A stretch of 57,683 nucleotides of DNA from an uncultured Lachnospiraceae bacterium. GTDB taxonomy: Bacteria > Bacillota > Clostridia > Lachnospirales > Lachnospiraceae. The position numbers and the translations under genes are program-made. Where the stretch lies: positions 1 to 57,683 of the forward strand of contig ONKG01000035.1 of NCBI GenBank assembly GCA_900318375.1, in the 5' to 3' direction. The notes below the pieces were generated by a model. The model was given only the letters and a program-made list of their open reading frames with translations. It did no database searches and was not told the origin of the DNA. The first letter of the stretch is position 1, and each line of letters starts with the position of its first letter. This document shows positions 35,758 to 44,309 of the stretch, piece after piece.

Positions 35758-37368
35758 ATGGAGACTACTACAGAAAAGAAAAAGAGCAGGAGTATCCTGC
35801 TGTGGATTCTGATCATATTGGCGCCGGTCATAGCGGGATGGCTGATCGGACTTGTTTCCGGCACCAATCCTCTGCGCCTGGACGCCTGGAATACATCCTG
35901 GAACGACGAGGTAGGGTATTACAGGGTGGTCCGTATCATGCATTATTACGGCGTGCCGCAGGGTATGACAGGCTTTAATGAGATCACCTCCGGAAATGTG
36001 CCCTTCGGTCCCTACAACGTATTCACCTATATTCCCTACTATCTGGTCTCGTTTGTCACCGGATGCACGTCGCACAACTATATTTATTTCTGCAACATCG
36101 CCATGGCAGTTTTGGCAAACATCCTGTTTGTCGCCCTTGTGCGCCCGGAGAGGAAACAGGCTTTATTGACCGCGCTGTTTTTCCTCACCCAGCTGATCGC
36201 AGCCAGATATACCTGGTCCGGTATGGCGGAGGCAAGTTATCATTTTTATATCGTTGTCTTTATGGGACTGGTGATCTGGTATCTGAAAAACCCGGATACC
36301 TCCGGCCTCAAAAAGATGCTTGCCCTGCTTGCAATGACGGCGCTTACCTTTGCCTTCGGTGTTATGCGCCCCTATTTTGCTGCCATGTTCCTGATTCCTC
36401 TCTACCTGCTGATCTTCCGCAACCAGAAGATAGGAGAATTCCCGCGTTTTCTTGGCTCTCTTCTGATCATTGCAGCCATGGCGGGGACAGTTCTGCTCAT
36501 GTATTTCACCATGAGTTATATTGCTGAATATTTTGAACTTGCTCCTGCTATGAAGCTGGCACAGATCGTCCGCGGAGGCCGGATCAGCGATATTATCGCC
36601 GGGCTGCTGCAGACAAATAAGGACAGTGTCCGTTCCGCGATCGGGCTGATCAGAGAGCACCGCTGGGCGGGCGGCGTCGCTTTTCTGTTCTATTTTGAAT
36701 GGGTGATCCTTTTCGTGGAATTTATAGCAGCGCTGATCAAACGCAGAAAGAACGGAACTGCAGGCGTTCTCTTTTTGCTGCTCCTGTCAGGAGGCATGAT
36801 CTACGAGGCGACCATCCTGCTCTACAAGGCTTATCAGCTCCACAGGATGCTTCTGGCCATCACGATTGCCTATTCTCTGTTTCTGATCGAGTTCGGATCA
36901 ATCCTGCCCTGGGTCAATGCGGCTGCCATTATTGCCTGTGTCGGCTTTTATGTGTTCACGAATCCGGCAGGCTTTGCGCTTCCCCAGGTCAATGAGGCCA
37001 GCATCTCCGATGAGCAGCTCTCCGGATACAAGGAAGATCTCAAGACGCTGATGCCCATGTATCAGGTGCCGGAAAACGGGGTCTTTGAGAAACCTGATTC
37101 TCTGGATCCCTATTGGAATAATACGGTCGCGAAGATTACGGAGGACGATAAAGTTCAGCTGTCCTTTGTCCTGCCCGATTACCTCTCCCTGAATTTCTGT
37201 TCCGAAAAATATATGAAACAGTGCATCAAAAACGACGGGTTCAGCAGCAGATATGTTCTGGTGAAAACGGATACCGAGCTCGATGAATTGTGCAGGAAAA
37301 AGTACGGATTCCTCTGGGAGGGAATCGATCACAGAATTTATGACTGTACTGTAGAGGCAGCACAATAA
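35758..37368 (+). CDS. Multi-pass membrane protein, GT-C glycosyltransferase-like
   Basis: A 536-residue membrane protein with about eleven hydrophobic segments and a soluble C-terminal part of about 120 residues. After the first helix, the extracytoplasmic loop contains LRLDAWNTSWNDEVGYYRVVR, with acidic residues placed as in GT-C enzymes that use polyprenyl-phosphate sugars. No specific subfamily could be named. The ATG follows AAGGAACG. The next gene, 130 bp downstream on the same strand, encodes a secreted SGNH hydrolase, so the two may act together on a surface glycan. Function is an inference. Confidence 0.55.
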   Translation: METTTEKKKSRSILLWILIILAPVIAGWLIGLVSGTNPLRLDAWNTSWNDEVGYYRVVRIMHYYGVPQGMTGFNEITSGNVPFGPYNVFTYIPYYLVSFVTGCTSHNYIYFCNIAMAVLANILFVALVRPERKQALLTALFFLTQLIAARYTWSGMAEASYHFYIVVFMGLVIWYLKNPDTSGLKKMLALLAMTALTFAFGVMRPYFAAMFLIPLYLLIFRNQKIGEFPRFLGSLLIIAAMAGTVLLMYFTMSYIAEYFELAPAMKLAQIVRGGRISDIIAGLLQTNKDSVRSAIGLIREHRWAGGVAFLFYFEWVILFVEFIAALIKRRKNGTAGVLFLLLLSGGMIYEATILLYKAYQLHRMLLAITIAYSLFLIEFGSILPWVNAAAIIACVGFYVFTNPAGFALPQVNEASISDEQLSGYKEDLKTLMPMYQVPENGVFEKPDSLDPYWNNTVAKITEDDKVQLSFVLPDYLSLNFCSEKYMKQCIKNDGFSSRYVLVKTDTELDELCRKKYGFLWEGIDHRIYDCTVEAAQ

Positions 37369-37498
37369 GATACATTCTAGGGACGGATATTACGGCTGAT
37401 ATTTTTGACAGAGTGTTATTCGATTCAGATAGGATATTTCTTTGCATAATTTTCAAATGACAGGAAGAGAGGACACGTCCGAAAAGGAGAGGGTCCGG

Positions 37499-39610
37499 GT
37501 GCCGTCCATGGAGCAGACATGCATGGACGGTGCTGATAATAAATATATAATGTGTGACCCGGTAAAAAAAGAAAGAACATGCTCCGCGCGGGGAGGCTGC
37601 AGGATTGCAGCCGCAGGGCTTGCCGGTGCCCTGCTCGCGGCAAATGCAGGGGGGCAGGCATCGGCGTCCATGATATCCTCCGCAGCCTGCCGGGATGAAG
37701 CTGCGTCAGCGGTCTCATCCGCTCTTGACCCGGACGCATCGGCGTCCATGATATCCTCCGCTTTTGACCCGGATGCAGCTGCTTTACGGTCTTCTGTTCC
37801 GGATATCAGGATATGCTCCTGGGGAGATCATGACACGGATGAGGAGACGGATCCGCAGGATAGCAGCGATCTTTATGTATACCGTCCGGTTTCCTATTGG
37901 AACGAGGAGGAGATTCTGGAACGCTGGGGGCTGGACCCGGATGATTTCCCGGATGTCCCCGAAAAACGGCACCCCGAAATTCCCGACGCCATCCTGCCCT
38001 ATTTTCAGGAGAGCACATCGGACGCAGTCAACTGGTATGCGGGAGAAACACCCCCGGAGGCTGATCTTTCCAAATATTCGGCACGGGCGAATGCAATCCG
38101 AAAAGCGGCAGCTGAAAAGGCGGAAAAGGCTCTTGATCAGGGGCGGGAACAGGTCCTGGATACATTTCACACTCTTGCGCAGACAACGGGGACTTCTACA
38201 GGCAGGAATCTGGTTTCCTCCCTGCAGGGAGGTGCTTACAGCGGCGGGAGTGCCCATGTACTGACTGATTTGTCCAAGGATTCCGTTCCTACCGTATTTA
38301 CTCCCGATGTCCCTGTCAGGGATGGCAGAAAGACTGATCCGGGCCGGCCTTTTGTCACTATACCCGGAAGTTATTTTGCGGATGATGAACATTCCTCACC
38401 CGGAAAAGAGGACTTTGCTCATGACCATTCTTCCGGGGAGGAGGATACTGTCATACGAAGAAAGACAGTACATCCAAAGACTTTCAAATACCTTCTGCCG
38501 GCGCCTTTTGTCTATGATACGGATCCGGATATTTTTGTGACTGACTTTCCCGGAAGACTGCCGCTTCCGGTCGGAATCGATCCTCAGCCCTGGTTTTATG
38601 ACAGCTATATTCAGGGATCCGCCATAGAGGAGAAATCTGAAGCAGCTGAAGAGAATGATCAGACCCCGCAAGAGGCAGATCCTGCCTCTATTTCCGGTTC
38701 AGAGGATGCGGCCGCTTTGGGGAATAACTCCGTCGAATCAGATTTCGCCGAATCGGAAACTGAGTCTGATGACGGAAAACCTGATGCCGATGCTGCGGAG
38801 GAGGAAAAAGCGGGCGGCAGAGAAGCCGGGAAAGAATCGAAAAGCAGTTTTGTCCCCTTCCGCTTCTATACGGATGACAGATCCGCAGATACAGACGGCG
38901 GGTCAGCTCATTCCGGCCTGCGGAGGACGATCTTTATCGGTGACTCGCGCACTGTTGGAATCGAGATGCAGTTCGGCGGAGCCTCTGAGGAATACTGGTC
39001 TGCCGAAGTCAGTATGGGATACAGATGGATGGCCAACACCGGTATTCCCAAAGTGGAGCACCTGATCGATCAGAACACGGATGTTGTGATCCTGATGGGT
39101 GTCAATGACCTGGGAAATGTGTCCAGCTACGCCAACCACATTAACATGAAGGCGGCAGAGTGGAAAGAACTGGGGGCACGCACATTCTTTGTCTCTGTGG
39201 GACCTGTGGATGACAGGCGGAGCCCCAACGCAAAGAATGCAAGGATCGAGAGTTTCAATACCTATATGCAGGATAATCTGCAGGATGTGTACTATATAGA
39301 TATTTATAACAGGATCCGTAATTCCTTCGGCTCACCGGACGGCATCCACTTTGACGGGGCGACAAACCGTGAGATCTATAACACGATCAAGTTCTGTCTG
39401 TATCGGGGATGGTACGAAGAGGCCGGACTGTGGTTTTATTTTGACTGCGGAAAACCTGTCACGGGCTGGCAGTATCTGGACGGACAGTGGCAGTACATGG
39501 ACGGATACGGTGTGCGCTGGGTCAAAGACGGCCGTGTCGGCGATATGGGTTATATACCCCTTCCGGACTTTTATTTAAAGGGAACAGATTTTCCCGGTCT
39601 GTCATTCTGA
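37499..39610 (+). CDS. Secreted SGNH/GDSL-type hydrolase with long N-terminal extension
   Basis: A 703-residue exported protein from a GTG start; AAGGAG lies nine bases before it. Alternative in-frame starts are TTG 37442 and ATG 37457. A positively charged stretch and IAAAGLAGALLAANAGGQASA look like a Sec signal peptide. Residues 50-470 are low-complexity and acidic, including a twice-repeated ASASMISSA coded by 26-bp direct repeats 78 bp apart. The SGNH domain starts near 480: FIGDSRTVG with the Ser, ILMGVNDLGN, and DGIHFDGATN with the catalytic Asp/His pair. The end has GKPVTGWQYLDGQWQYMDGYG, like a cell-wall-binding repeat. Likely a surface glycan esterase; substrate unknown. Confidence 0.75.
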   Translation: MPSMEQTCMDGADNKYIMCDPVKKERTCSARGGCRIAAAGLAGALLAANAGGQASASMISSAACRDEAASAVSSALDPDASASMISSAFDPDAAALRSSVPDIRICSWGDHDTDEETDPQDSSDLYVYRPVSYWNEEEILERWGLDPDDFPDVPEKRHPEIPDAILPYFQESTSDAVNWYAGETPPEADLSKYSARANAIRKAAAEKAEKALDQGREQVLDTFHTLAQTTGTSTGRNLVSSLQGGAYSGGSAHVLTDLSKDSVPTVFTPDVPVRDGRKTDPGRPFVTIPGSYFADDEHSSPGKEDFAHDHSSGEEDTVIRRKTVHPKTFKYLLPAPFVYDTDPDIFVTDFPGRLPLPVGIDPQPWFYDSYIQGSAIEEKSEAAEENDQTPQEADPASISGSEDAAALGNNSVESDFAESETESDDGKPDADAAEEEKAGGREAGKESKSSFVPFRFYTDDRSADTDGGSAHSGLRRTIFIGDSRTVGIEMQFGGASEEYWSAEVSMGYRWMANTGIPKVEHLIDQNTDVVILMGVNDLGNVSSYANHINMKAAEWKELGARTFFVSVGPVDDRRSPNAKNARIESFNTYMQDNLQDVYYIDIYNRIRNSFGSPDGIHFDGATNREIYNTIKFCLYRGWYEEAGLWFYFDCGKPVTGWQYLDGQWQYMDGYGVRWVKDGRVGDMGYIPLPDFYLKGTDFPGLSF

Positions 39611-39720
39611 CAGTTTTATACTGTTTTATGACTGACCGGGAAAACACAGCAGGAGGCGGTCCGGACCGGATTGAGGGATAAGACCGTCCGCAAAAGCACT
39701 ATGAATCAGGAGGTGGAGCA

Positions 39721-41298
39721 ATGCTGCAAGATGGAAAAATCTGGGTGGCCAACAATGACGCAGGAGACCACATTTATCTTTTGCCGCGCATGGCGAACCG
39801 GCACGGTCTGATTGCCGGCGCTACCGGTACGGGCAAGACCGTGACAGCGCGTGTTCTTGCGGAAGCCTTCAGTGATCTGGGCGTTCCGGTGTTTATGGCC
39901 GATGTAAAGGGAGACCTTGCCGGTATTCTGGCTGCAGGCACGGATTCTGAAAATATGCAGGAGAGGATCGCGCGTTTCGGACTTGCCGGCGCCGGCTTTT
40001 CCTACCAGGGATATCCCGTGACTCTCTGGGATATTTACGGCAGAAACGGTATCCCGCTCAGAACGACAGTGACTGAGATGGGACCTCTTCTCATGGCCAG
40101 GATCCTGCAGCTCAATGACCTGCAGACCGACATCCTGAGCATTGTGTACAGGATCGCCGATGATGAGGAACTCCTGCTCGTTGATATCAAGGACCTCAAA
40201 TCCATGCTCAATTATGTACAGAGCCATTCCAGGGAGTACACCGAGCAATACGGGCGCATGAGCAGTGCCTCGATCGGGGCGATTCTCCGGGCTCTTGTGG
40301 CACTCGAAGGCGAAGGCGGCGATCAGTTCTTCGGCGAGACCGCGCTGAATATCGCCGACTGGATGCAGGCAGGAATGGGCGGAAAGGGCATGATCAATAT
40401 ACTGGATTCCCAGAGTCTGTTTACAAACGGCCGCCTCTATGCGACCTTCCTCCTGTGGCTGCTCTCCGAATTGTTTGAGATGATGCCCGAGGTGGGCGAT
40501 CTCGACAAGCCCAAGATGGTCTTTTTCTTTGACGAGGCCCATCTTCTTTTCAAGGATGCCTCCAAAATTCTTCTTGAGAAGATCGAGCAGGTCGTAAAAC
40601 TGATCCGTTCCAAGGGAGTGGGAGTCTATTTCTGCACACAGGTCCCCGGCGATATTCCGGATGCCGTCCTTGCCCAGCTGGGCAACCGCGTACAGCATGC
40701 CCTGCGCGCCTATACGCCCAAGGATCAGAAGTCTGTCCGCGCGGCTGCACAGTCCTTCCGCGAAAACCCCGCCTTTAATACCGAGGATACCCTGCAGGCA
40801 CTGGGCACCGGGGAAGCTCTGATTTCCTTCCTGGATGAGGGCGGAATTCCGTCGATCGTTGAGAAAGCCTATGTCCTGCCTCCTCAGAGCCGGATGGGTG
40901 CCATCACGGACGTCGAGAGAGACCAGAGCATCAAGAGCAGTATGCTCTATACCAAATATTCCCAGGCATATGATCCCGACTCTGCCTATGAATTCCTGCA
41001 GCGAAGAGGGCTCGAAGAGGCTCAGGCAGCCGAACAGGCAAAAGCGGATGCCCTTGCTGCCAAAGAGCAGGAGAGAGAGCAGAAGAAGGCGGAGGCAGCT
41101 GCTGCAAGGGAAGCCCTGAGGGCCGAAAATGAAAAAAAGCGCGCCGCCAAACAGGTCGGAAATACAGTGGCAGGCACTGTCGGACGAGAGGCCGGCAAGG
41201 CTCTGGGCGGAAACTTCGGAAGATTCGGCAAGACCCTGGGAGGCAACCTGGGCGCAAGTCTGGGGCGCGGCCTGTTCGGGACATTGTTTAGAAACTGA
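39721..41298 (+). CDS. DUF853 / HerA-like ATPase (YjgR type)
   Basis: A 525-residue cytoplasmic P-loop ATPase of the DUF853 (helicase HerA-like C-terminal) family. Walker A is GATGTGKT near residue 35, FMADVKGDLAG follows, and Walker B is MVFFFDEAHLLF near residue 270. FCTQVPGDIPDAVLAQLGNRVQHALRAYTPKDQ is the usual sensor region. The C-terminal 120 residues contain an Ala/Glu/Lys-rich coiled coil (EQAKADALAAKEQEREQKK) and a Gly-rich tail. Biological role is not settled for this family. The ATG follows AGGAGGTGG. Stand-alone gene. Confidence 0.88.
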   Translation: MLQDGKIWVANNDAGDHIYLLPRMANRHGLIAGATGTGKTVTARVLAEAFSDLGVPVFMADVKGDLAGILAAGTDSENMQERIARFGLAGAGFSYQGYPVTLWDIYGRNGIPLRTTVTEMGPLLMARILQLNDLQTDILSIVYRIADDEELLLVDIKDLKSMLNYVQSHSREYTEQYGRMSSASIGAILRALVALEGEGGDQFFGETALNIADWMQAGMGGKGMINILDSQSLFTNGRLYATFLLWLLSELFEMMPEVGDLDKPKMVFFFDEAHLLFKDASKILLEKIEQVVKLIRSKGVGVYFCTQVPGDIPDAVLAQLGNRVQHALRAYTPKDQKSVRAAAQSFRENPAFNTEDTLQALGTGEALISFLDEGGIPSIVEKAYVLPPQSRMGAITDVERDQSIKSSMLYTKYSQAYDPDSAYEFLQRRGLEEAQAAEQAKADALAAKEQEREQKKAEAAAAREALRAENEKKRAAKQVGNTVAGTVGREAGKALGGNFGRFGKTLGGNLGASLGRGLFGTLFRN

Positions 41299-41340
41299 TC
41301 TTTGATCAGAATCAGCTCATTAAGTCACCATCGAATGAAA

Positions 41341-41390
41341 GCAGCTGCTGTCCTGCAAAGCCTTAAGAGGCAATAGCAGACAGCAGCTGC
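41341..41390 (+). promoter_or_regulatory. Leader hairpin before the oxidase-like gene
   Basis: GCAGCTGCTGTC (41341-41352) pairs perfectly with GACAGCAGCTGC (41379-41390); the stem may extend through TGC/GCA after a one-base bulge. It ends eight bases before the AGGAGG of the next gene. No T-tract follows, so it is more likely to affect translation or stability than termination. Confidence 0.6.
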
Positions 41391-41411
41391 TGCAAAAGGA
41401 GGAGAAAAGAC

Positions 41412-42449
41412 ATGACCTATCAGGATATCATCACAAATGCGCGCACATGTATCGGCCCTTACTGCAAGGCATGTCCTGTCTGCAACGGAAAAGCCTGCGG
41501 CGCACAGATGCCCGGCCCCGGTGCAAAGGGCGTCGGCGATACAGCCATCCGCAACTATGACGCCTGGAAGAGAATCCGCATCAACATGGACACGATCAGC
41601 GAAAATGTCACTCCTGATACCACGCTGGATTTCTTCGGACACACTATGAAATATCCTTTCTTCGCGGGTCCTGTTGGAGCAGTCAAGCTTCACTACGGCG
41701 ATTCCCTTGACGACGTTGCCTACAATGACATACTTGTTTCCGCCTGCGCGGATGCAGGGATCGCTGCCTTTACAGGCGACGGCACAAATCCCGCTGTCAT
41801 GGAGGCTGCCTGCGCCGCGATCAAAGCGAAAGAAGGCTTTGGAATTCCTACTGTCAAGCCCTGGGATGTCAACACGCTCAGGGAAAAATTCGCCCTGGTG
41901 AAATCCTCGGGATGCTTTGCAGTAGCCATGGATATTGACGCTGCAGGTCTGCCTTTCCTGCAGAATCTGCAGCCGCCGGCAGGCAGCAAGACTGTGGATG
42001 AACTTGCCAGTGTCATCACTGCGGCAGGAAAGCCTTTTATCGTCAAGGGCATCATGACAGTTGACGCGGCAAAGAAGGCGCTCAAGGCCGGAGCTGCCGG
42101 AATCGTTGTCTCCAACCACGGCGGACGCGTTCTCGATCAGTGTCCTGCAACCGCAGAGGTTCTCTATGAGATCGCCCAGGCGGTCGGCGGACAGATGAAG
42201 ATATTTGTAGACGGCGGTATCCGCACCGGAACCGATGTCTTCAAGGCCCTCTGTCTCGGCGCGGACGGCGTGCTCATTGCCCGTCCCTATGTCACTGCTG
42301 TTTACGGCGGCGGCGCGGAAGGCGTGGCTGTCTATACCGCCAAGATCGGCGCGGAGCTTGTCGACACCATGAAGATGTGCGGAGCGGGTAAGCTCTCGGA
42401 TCTGTCCGAGAAATTCCTCTTCAAGCCCTCCAATCCCTTCCTTGCATGA
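41412..42449 (+). CDS. FMN-dependent alpha-hydroxy-acid oxidase family protein (lactate-oxidase-like)
   Basis: A 345-residue TIM-barrel flavoprotein of the lactate oxidase/glycolate oxidase/IDI-2 superfamily. The active-site region IVVSNHGGRVLDQ carries the catalytic His and Arg, FIVKGIMTVDAAKKAL supplies the flavin-binding Lys, and VDGGIRTGTDVFKALCLGADGVLIARPY binds the FMN phosphate. The N terminus has four close cysteines, CKACPVCNGKAC, not part of classic lactate oxidases. Substrate not certain; 2-hydroxy acids are likely. The ATG follows AAAGGAGGAG. It is flanked by a leader hairpin and a strong terminator, so it is transcribed alone. Confidence 0.85.
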   Translation: MTYQDIITNARTCIGPYCKACPVCNGKACGAQMPGPGAKGVGDTAIRNYDAWKRIRINMDTISENVTPDTTLDFFGHTMKYPFFAGPVGAVKLHYGDSLDDVAYNDILVSACADAGIAAFTGDGTNPAVMEAACAAIKAKEGFGIPTVKPWDVNTLREKFALVKSSGCFAVAMDIDAAGLPFLQNLQPPAGSKTVDELASVITAAGKPFIVKGIMTVDAAKKALKAGAAGIVVSNHGGRVLDQCPATAEVLYEIAQAVGGQMKIFVDGGIRTGTDVFKALCLGADGVLIARPYVTAVYGGGAEGVAVYTAKIGAELVDTMKMCGAGKLSDLSEKFLFKPSNPFLA

Positions 42450-42535
42450 ACAAAGCGGATATGGATCTGAAGAAGACCTGAGCCGGACCTCAGGATAGCT
42501 TCAATAGATCAGGATAACTTCAATTGACAGGAAAT

Positions 42536-42585
42536 AAAAACAGCAGACACCGGTTTTTGCACAGACCGGTGTCTGCTGTTTTTTT
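42536..42585. terminator. Terminator after the oxidase-like gene
   Basis: AAACAGCAGACACCGGT (42538-42554) pairs with ACCGGTGTCTGCTGTTT (42565-42581), a 17-bp stem, followed by TTTT. Upstream, 42490-42528 contains two 19-bp near-identical units starting TCAGGATA. The rest of the gap up to 42739 has no clear gene. Confidence 0.92.
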
Positions 42586-42739
42586 ATGAAACTGCCGTGT
42601 AATGAAGAAGGGCCGCGAAGAAATGAGAAAAAACATGACAATATCTTTTGTTTATGTTATCCTGTTATTTACTGCGCAATTCAATTATGTTCTCAGACTA
42701 TATAACACTTTTTGCGCATGAAAGGGGGATCATTTCATC

Positions 42740-44113
42740 ATGGACACCAATGATACGCAACGTAAAGGATTTTCGGGGAAAATCGGATATGTTCTCTCTG
42801 CGGCCGGTGCTTCTGTCGGACTGGGAAATATCTGGCGTTTTCCGTATCTGGCTGCAAAGTACGGCGGCGGGATCTTCCTGCTGGTCTACATCCTGCTGGC
42901 AGTGACTTTCGGTTATACAATGATCATAGCGGAGACCGTGATCGGACGCGCTACGGGCAAAAGCCCTGTCGGAGCTTTCAACGCTTATGGAAAAACAGGG
43001 GCGACAAAATTCGGCGGATGGATCAATGCCATTATCCCCATGCTGATCTGCCCTTATTATTCGGTCATCGGCGGATGGGTCTGCAAGTATCTGTTCGAAT
43101 ATATACGCGGAAATGTCCAGGGCTTAGCGTCAGATGAGTATTTCGGACTTTTTATTTCCGGTAATTATGAGCCGGAAATATGGTTCATTGTCTTCGTGGC
43201 CATGATCCTTGTGGTCATACTGCTGGGGGTTGAGAACGGAATCGAGCGTGTCTCACGCTTTATGATGCCGATCCTTATCGTCCTCGCGGTCCTGATCAGT
43301 ATCTATTCCATGACCCGGCCGGGTGCTCTGGAAGGTGTAAAATACTTTCTGATCCCCAACATCCATCATTTTTCCTGGATGACTGTGATCTCTGCGATGG
43401 GACAGATGTTTTACTCCCTTTCCATCGCCATGGGCATTCTGATCACTTTCGGTTCTTATATGAAAAAAGATGTCAGCATTGAGGATTCCACAGTGCAGGT
43501 CGAGATTTTTGACACCGGTATTGCCATGCTGGCGGGACTGATGATCATTCCGGCAGTTTTTGCGTTCTCAGGCGGGGATCCCGAGGCGCTTGGTGCCGGA
43601 CCTTCCCTGATGTTCGTCACCATGCCCAAGATCTTTGCCAGCATGGGATTCGGCTCTGTCGTCGGTGTTGCTTTCTTTGCTCTGGTCCTTTTTGCGGCTC
43701 TTACAAGCGCCATCGCCCTGACAGAAAGCGCAGTGGCCACCTTTGCCGACGAGTTCCATTGGAACCGCACACTGTGCACGATCATGATCGGCGTTGAGAT
43801 GTTCCTGCTCGGAACCCTGTCCTGCCTTGGCTTCGGTCCTCTTGCCGATGTCAGAATTATCGGCATGCAGTTCCTGGACTTCTTTGATTTCCTGACAAAT
43901 TCGGTCATGATGCCCATTGCAGCACTGTGCATCTGCCTCTTCGTCACCCGCCGCATGACTGTCGCAGCCGCGGTGGAGGAAGTGCTGCAGGACGGACATA
44001 CCTTCCGCAGAAAGGGAATCTTTGAGTTCATGATCAGGTACATCTGCCCGGTCTTTGTCGTTATCATTCTTGTGAGTTCCCTGGCAAACGTCTTCGGCCT
44101 GATTTCGATGTAA
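42740..44113 (+). CDS. Sodium-dependent transporter, NSS family
   Basis: A 457-residue neurotransmitter:sodium symporter homologue with about 11 membrane helices. The first helix carries the family signature GYVLSAAGASVGLGNIWRFPYLAAKYGGGIF (shown by its key residues GLGNIWRFPY), which forms the sodium and substrate site. Other motifs are FYSLSIAMGILITFGSYM and FFALVLFAALTSAIALTES. Bacterial members import amino acids such as leucine, tryptophan or alanine with Na+. The ATG follows GAAAGGGGGA. Specificity cannot be told. Confidence 0.93.
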   Translation: MDTNDTQRKGFSGKIGYVLSAAGASVGLGNIWRFPYLAAKYGGGIFLLVYILLAVTFGYTMIIAETVIGRATGKSPVGAFNAYGKTGATKFGGWINAIIPMLICPYYSVIGGWVCKYLFEYIRGNVQGLASDEYFGLFISGNYEPEIWFIVFVAMILVVILLGVENGIERVSRFMMPILIVLAVLISIYSMTRPGALEGVKYFLIPNIHHFSWMTVISAMGQMFYSLSIAMGILITFGSYMKKDVSIEDSTVQVEIFDTGIAMLAGLMIIPAVFAFSGGDPEALGAGPSLMFVTMPKIFASMGFGSVVGVAFFALVLFAALTSAIALTESAVATFADEFHWNRTLCTIMIGVEMFLLGTLSCLGFGPLADVRIIGMQFLDFFDFLTNSVMMPIAALCICLFVTRRMTVAAAVEEVLQDGHTFRRKGIFEFMIRYICPVFVVIILVSSLANVFGLISM

Positions 44114-44194
44114 AGGGGCTGTAAAGCTGCGTGAATGACCGCAGACCTGCGGGAGTGCAGCGGGAGTGCAGAATAACTTATTTACAAGAAGCAC

Positions 44195-44223
44195 TTGTAA
44201 TAGACATTTATATCTAGTAAAAT
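44195..44223 (+). promoter_or_regulatory. Sigma-A promoter of the EF-G paralogue
   Basis: TTGTAA (44195-44200), a 17-bp spacer and TAAAAT (44218-44223). The leader of about 80 nt contains a U-rich imperfect stem, TTTTGTCAAAAGGC against GCGCTTTTTTGATAAAA. The gene start follows TGGAGG. Confidence 0.65.
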
Positions 44224-44309
44224 AGACAAGGATTTTTGTCAAAAGGCATTTTTTTAGTGCGCTTTTTTGATAAAAATAATGAAAGAATAATATGTAGTGG
44301 AGGTCAGCA

